Of a DNA stretch of 7,572 bases, positions 4,986 through 7,572 are shown in pieces. Below the pieces are notes generated by a model, which was given only the letters and a program-made list of their open reading frames with translations, was not told where the DNA came from and did not search any database. The stretch lies in assembly GCA_964478335.1 (NCBI GenBank), contig CAYZIC010000085.1:1-7572 (forward strand), given 5' to 3'. The position numbers were made by a program, and so were the translations under genes. Position 1 is the first letter of the stretch; each line of letters opens with the position of its first letter. Source of the stretch: CAYZIC01 sp964478335 (GTDB lineage: Bacteria; Verrucomicrobiota; Kiritimatiellia; RFP12; DVOR01).

Positions 4986-5014
4986 GGCGGCGAAGCCGCC
5001 TATATATATATATA
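4986..5014. repeat. Mini-hairpin GGCGGC-GAA-GCCGCC followed by (TA)7
   Basis: A perfect 6-bp stem with loop GAA and a C-G closing pair contains GCGAAGC, the sequence known to form an exceptionally stable DNA mini-hairpin. It is followed directly by seven TA dinucleotides (5001-5014), a likely easily melted and length-variable tract. It marks the right edge of the repeat-rich zone. Confidence 0.75.
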
Positions 5015-5180
5015 GTATAGGAAAGCCACCCAATAATCCACTCCACCGCCATTCCACATCACGACCCCCAAGTAGGGTTACATGTTGCCTTACAAATCAA
5101 ATTACGGTCTCGGAAAGAGCGATTTAGGTGACTTTTTGCAATAAATAGTCATTTTTTCACTGTTAACTTAACATTTCCGA

Positions 5181-5210
5181 TTGACAAAACGGACAAAAAT
5201 GGGCTATAGT
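5181..5210 (+). promoter_or_regulatory. Strong sigma70-type promoter of the secreted-protein operon
   Basis: TTGACA (5181-5186) is a perfect -35 and TATAGT (5205-5210) a good -10, 18 bp apart, in the same GCTATAGT word as two other promoters here. The A/T-rich sequence just upstream (5140-5180) could act as an UP element. Transcription should start near 5217. High output fits abundant secreted proteins. Confidence 0.75.
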
Positions 5211-5216
5211 ACTCTC

Positions 5217-5291
5217 AAACATTAGAAGAGCTCTAATGATTCGATTTTAACCCTGCGCTGTGTGCGCATTATTTAATTAGGAGTAACAACT
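5217..5291 (+). promoter_or_regulatory. Structured 5' leader with two hairpins and ribosome-binding site
   Basis: The predicted 75-nt leader begins almost at once with the hairpin CATTAGA-AGAGC-TCTAATG (5220-5238), then TGCGC-TGTGT-GCGCA (5254-5268), and ends with TAGGAGT (5278-5284) eight bases before the ATG. A hairpin at the extreme 5' end is a known way to protect abundant mRNAs from decay. Nothing recognisable as a riboswitch is present. Confidence 0.5.
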
Positions 5292-6047
5292 ATGAAACAC
5301 TTAATGACCCTCGCAATGGTACTTGCTGCTGGTTCCCTGTTCGCAGCCGCAGAAGTCTCCTCTCAAATCGTCGGATACAATACCCAGACCGTGAAGAATG
5401 GTATGAACCTCGTCTCCGTCCCCTTCTACAGCTTTAACGGCGCAGCTATTGACCTCCAATCGATCCCTGGCGCAGCTGGTGATATGATTAACACATTTGA
5501 CCAAGCCAATAACCGTTACGTATCCTATGTTTATGCTGACAATACTTATGGCAAGTTGGAAGATGGTACGACCGACTGGAATAATGACCTCGGTAAGGGG
5601 TGGGCTGATGATCAGGCCGCTCGTGTTGTCGGTGCAACAATCACCCCAGATCAAGGTTTTTGGCTACAAGCGGCTACGGATAAAGACTTTACAGTCTCTG
5701 GTAATGTTGCAGAGTTGGCCGATACCAAGGTTTCTATTCAGGCAGGTATGAACTTGATTGCCGTTCGCTTCCCTGTCGATTTCGATATCCAAAATGTTAT
5801 GGGCGCAGCTGGTGATATGATTAACACTTTTGACCAAGCAAATAATCGCTACGTAACCTATGTCTATGCAGACAATACCTATGGTAAGTTGGAAGATGGT
5901 ACGACCGACTGGAATACTGATCTCGGTGCTGGTTGGGCTGATGATCAAGCCGCTCGCGTAACTGTTGCAATTAAGCCCGGTCAAGGCTTCTGGTTCCAAG
6001 CTGCAGCTACGAAGGATCTTACGATCAAAGCTCCTGTCGCTCAATAA
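5292..6047 (+). CDS. Secreted protein with two tandem repeats and an IVGYN motif
   Basis: This 251-residue protein begins with a signal peptide (MKHLMTLAMVLAAGSLFAAA, cleavage likely after Ala18-20), so it should be exported. After SSQIVGYNTQTV (23-34) it holds two copies of a domain of about 100 residues, roughly 37-138 and 152-247. Each opens GMNL(V/I), has a near-identical core (60-112 and 171-223, 50 of 53 residues the same) and ends with QGFW(L/F)QAA. The mature part is acidic and lacks cysteine and membrane segments. Related proteins I recall from Verrucomicrobiota-type bacteria share the VGYN start, but I know no proven function; an envelope or extracellular matrix role is inference. 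It is first in an operon with the PEP-CTERM gene 30 bp downstream, and it has a strong promoter and ribosome-binding site. No sorting tail is present. Confidence 0.88.
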   Translation: MKHLMTLAMVLAAGSLFAAAEVSSQIVGYNTQTVKNGMNLVSVPFYSFNGAAIDLQSIPGAAGDMINTFDQANNRYVSYVYADNTYGKLEDGTTDWNNDLGKGWADDQAARVVGATITPDQGFWLQAATDKDFTVSGNVAELADTKVSIQAGMNLIAVRFPVDFDIQNVMGAAGDMINTFDQANNRYVTYVYADNTYGKLEDGTTDWNTDLGAGWADDQAARVTVAIKPGQGFWFQAAATKDLTIKAPVAQ

Positions 6048-6077
6048 TTTACAAACGAAACACAAAGGAAAACTCTC

Positions 6078-6635
6078 ATGAAGAAATTTCTCTTAACTCT
6101 CGCCCTCGTTGCGACCGCTGGCCTCCTTCAGGCTGCTAACATCCAATGGAATATTGGTGCAAACGTGATCAAGGGGCCTGATGGCGCAAATGTCGCTATT
6201 GGCACCTCTGTTTACCTCTTTGGTGGCGACATTTCTAAGGTTCAAGAAGCTCTCGCTGATGGCACCTTTAATCCTGCTGAAAGCACCTATGCTGGTGCAA
6301 CACAAGTTGCAGCAACCACCACAAAGAATCCTGTTGGCTTCATTAATGAAAAGCATGAAGTTGCAGACTCTCTTTGGTCAGAAACAACTCCTGGTGAATT
6401 CTACACCATCGTTGTGATCAAGGACGCAGATGGTAACATCACCGATTACCAGATCTCAAGCGTTAAAAAGGCCTTGAAACCTCTAGATCCCAATCTTCCT
6501 GTGTCAGGTGCATTCACTGGTGCAGAGATCACGAACAACTGGCAACAACCTACCGACGTTCCCGAACCGACCGCTATGGCATTGCTCTTGATGGGCGTGG
6601 CAGCTGTTGGGCTCCGCCGCAAGGCTCGCGCTTAA
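6078..6635 (+). CDS. PEP-CTERM sorting domain protein
   Basis: A 185-residue exported protein. Residues 1-19 are a signal peptide (MKKFLLTLALVATAGLLQA). The C-terminus is a textbook PEP-CTERM tail: VPEP at 161-164, a hydrophobic segment about 167-179 (ALLLMGVAAVGL), then the basic end RRKARA. Such tails are recognised by an exosortase, which cuts near the PEP motif and links the protein to exopolysaccharide or the cell surface; the exosortase is not in this window. The body (20-155) is Ala/Thr/Asn-rich, without cysteine, probably beta-rich, and I do not recognise it. AAAGGA lies 9 or so bases before the ATG. Co-transcription with the repeat protein upstream is likely, and the terminator at 6669-6697 ends the unit. 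Confidence 0.92.
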   Translation: MKKFLLTLALVATAGLLQAANIQWNIGANVIKGPDGANVAIGTSVYLFGGDISKVQEALADGTFNPAESTYAGATQVAATTTKNPVGFINEKHEVADSLWSETTPGEFYTIVVIKDADGNITDYQISSVKKALKPLDPNLPVSGAFTGAEITNNWQQPTDVPEPTAMALLLMGVAAVGLRRKARA

Positions 6636-6668
6636 TCAGCGTCTCCTAATTAAAACCCGTGTTTCGTT

Positions 6669-6703
6669 AAGCCGTACTGGAAGCTCCAGTACGGCTTTAT
6701 AAT
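6669..6703 (+). terminator. Intrinsic terminator of the secreted-protein operon
   Basis: A perfect 12-bp stem (AAGCCGTACTGG 6669-6680 with CCAGTACGGCTT 6686-6697) with loop AAGCT is followed by TTTATAATT. The stem is strong though the T-run is broken. It begins 34 bp past the stop codon. TATAAT at 6698-6703 inside the T-rich tail could also be a -10 for the next gene, but no -35 is visible at the right distance. Confidence 0.88.
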
Positions 6704-6729
6704 TCTAAAGACGATAAGTAAGACTTACC

Positions 6730-7572
6730 ATGAACAAAACTATTCCAATCCCAAATCAATTGTACATCCTCACCGAAACTCTCGCAGACGCTTGCGATTT
6801 AGTAAATCAAATCAAGACGGACATGAACGCCCTCTCTGAGAGTCAAACTTCGTGGAAAATCCTTTCTGATGATGCTAACGGGAATAGAATTATCATCGGC
6901 TCTCAAGTCTGCTACTATGTCCTCGAAGTAGTGCCTCTTTATCGAGCGGATCAGTTTCAGTATAAACTCTACATTTCCTCGGTGGGAGGCAATAGAAATA
7001 AGGAACTGACTCGCGATGAAGTGCAGAAAGCTTTTGAATCCTTTAAGGAGGAGTTTCCTCTTGACTTGAAGGATAGTTTTGCTCTATCCCAAAAGAATTG
7101 CATTATGGATTTCCTGCCTCAAGATCTAAAAGAGGCAATCAATGGAAGCGGCTGTCTTATCAATTATTGCGCATGGGATGATGAGGCTCACGATGAAATA
7201 TCATGCCTCCTTGAACAAATCAAGCAAGCTAATACGATTCTCTCAAAAACAGAGCTTACCATAATATTTGATGATCTTGTCAACAATGATGGAAACCTGC
7301 AAAAGGTTCATCAAATGATTGAATGTGAAGAACTTGCTCTCGAGGAGACCATTGAAGGTTATGCCGTACCAGATATTGCGAAGAGCTTCATTCTAAAGTT
7401 AGAAGCGTTAACACGAAGCCCCGCAGAGAGAGTTGATATCGATGGCGCTTCCTATAAGCTATCTAAAAGTGTTCAAACGAAATGCAAAGAGATGCTTTGG
7501 GACATAAACAAGTGCCTTACAGGAAAGAAGTTTACATCCATCAAATTGCTTAACGATGTCCTTCCTCCCCTT
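6730..7572 (+). CDS. Protein of unknown function, 5' part (runs off the window)
   Basis: An open frame of 281 codons from the ATG at 6730 to the window end without a stop; I do not recognise it. It begins MNKTIPIPNQLYILTETLAD, has no signal peptide or membrane segment, and is acidic and probably cytoplasmic. Residues about 55-85 (IIIGSQVCYYVLEVVPLY, then YKLYISSVGG) look like beta strands. The rest is mainly helical and charged, including EECEELALEE-like acidic stretches near 199-208. Five scattered cysteines form no metal-binding pattern. An in-frame stop at 6715-6717 makes ATG6730 the first possible start, but no good Shine-Dalgarno sequence precedes it. Codon use is more A/T-rich and mixed than in the other genes, which may mean lower expression or later acquisition. 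It lies 94 bp past the operon with a terminator between, so it is probably transcribed separately. Confidence 0.75.
   Translation, partial: MNKTIPIPNQLYILTETLADACDLVNQIKTDMNALSESQTSWKILSDDANGNRIIIGSQVCYYVLEVVPLYRADQFQYKLYISSVGGNRNKELTRDEVQKAFESFKEEFPLDLKDSFALSQKNCIMDFLPQDLKEAINGSGCLINYCAWDDEAHDEISCLLEQIKQANTILSKTELTIIFDDLVNNDGNLQKVHQMIECEELALEETIEGYAVPDIAKSFILKLEALTRSPAERVDIDGASYKLSKSVQTKCKEMLWDINKCLTGKKFTSIKLLNDVLPPL

Larger units (their letters stand above)
4289..5291. other. Repeat-rich spacer between the Cys-rich gene and the secreted-protein operon
   Basis: About 1 kb with no credible gene. It contains the divergent promoter of the Cys-rich gene (4321-4349), a hairpin TGCACC-TGC-GGTGCA (4458-4472), a MITE-like element (4485-4757), the right arm of the long inverted repeat (4790-4973), further mini-hairpins up to 4986-5000, a (TA)7 run (5001-5014), about 120 bp of ordinary-looking DNA (5020-5140), an A/T-rich stretch (5140-5180), then a strong promoter and leader. 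Confidence 0.75.

Noticed and set aside
5001..5016. TATAGT at the end of the (TA)7 run as a further promoter.
   Set aside because: No -35-like hexamer at 16-18 bp; GC-rich hairpin DNA occupies that position, and a much better promoter lies at 5181-5210.
6698..6703. Perfect TATAAT as promoter of the last gene.
   Set aside because: It falls in the tail of the terminator and the bases at the -35 position are the terminator stem, without similarity to TTGACA; kept only as a remark.

Overview
The window holds six protein genes (two cut off by the window ends) and about 2.4 kb of spacer DNA crowded with short palindromes and repeats. The taxonomic pointers are indirect. A PEP-CTERM sorting tail implies a Gram-negative with an exosortase system. 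The neighbouring secreted protein, with an IVGYN motif near its N-terminus, resembles proteins I associate with Verrucomicrobiota, Kiritimatiellota and Lentisphaerota. A PVC-group bacterium is my best guess, at moderate confidence; nothing in the window proves it.

Layout. (1) 1-1357, minus: N-terminal 452 residues of pheT (Phe-tRNA synthetase beta subunit) with its own promoter and no pheS directly upstream. (2) 1358-1720: a divergent spacer with the pheT promoter, small hairpins, a 9-bp tandem repeat and the promoter of the next gene. (3) 1721-2452, plus: a Fic-domain protein with an intact catalytic motif and an N-terminal inhibitory motif. (4) 2453-3460: non-coding palindrome mosaic with a 171-bp perfect direct repeat. 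(5) 3461-4288, minus: a cysteine-rich, zinc-ribbon-like protein of unknown function. (6) 4289-5291: second spacer, with a roughly 270-bp element bounded by imperfect terminal inverted repeats (MITE-like), an inverted copy of the repeat block found after the fic gene, and a strong promoter with a hairpin-bearing leader. (7) 5292-6635, plus: a two-gene operon of secreted proteins, one with an internal duplication and one with a PEP-CTERM tail, closed by a clear hairpin terminator. (8) 6730-7572, plus: start of a gene of unknown function, open at the window end.

The most unusual signal is in the spacers. More than a dozen perfect mini-palindromes have different stems but nearly always a three-base loop that reads GNA on one strand (TNC on the other), usually closed by a C-G pair. 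That is the known design of unusually stable DNA mini-hairpins. Several are joined by linkers of CTAG/CGAG-rich hexamers, forming a modular, polar repeat family.

Four genes share a promoter pattern: TTG-type -35, 17-18 bp spacer, TATAGT or TACAGT -10. From 1 to about 4300 the plus strand is C/A-rich whichever strand is coding, so third-position usage in fic (C-rich) is opposite to that in pheT and the Cys-rich gene (G/T-rich). This suggests replication-strand skew, with the minus strand probably leading.

Functionally the window is a patchwork: a housekeeping synthetase, an AMP-transferase-type regulator, an unknown zinc-binding candidate and a small secreted-protein operon. No pathway links them all.
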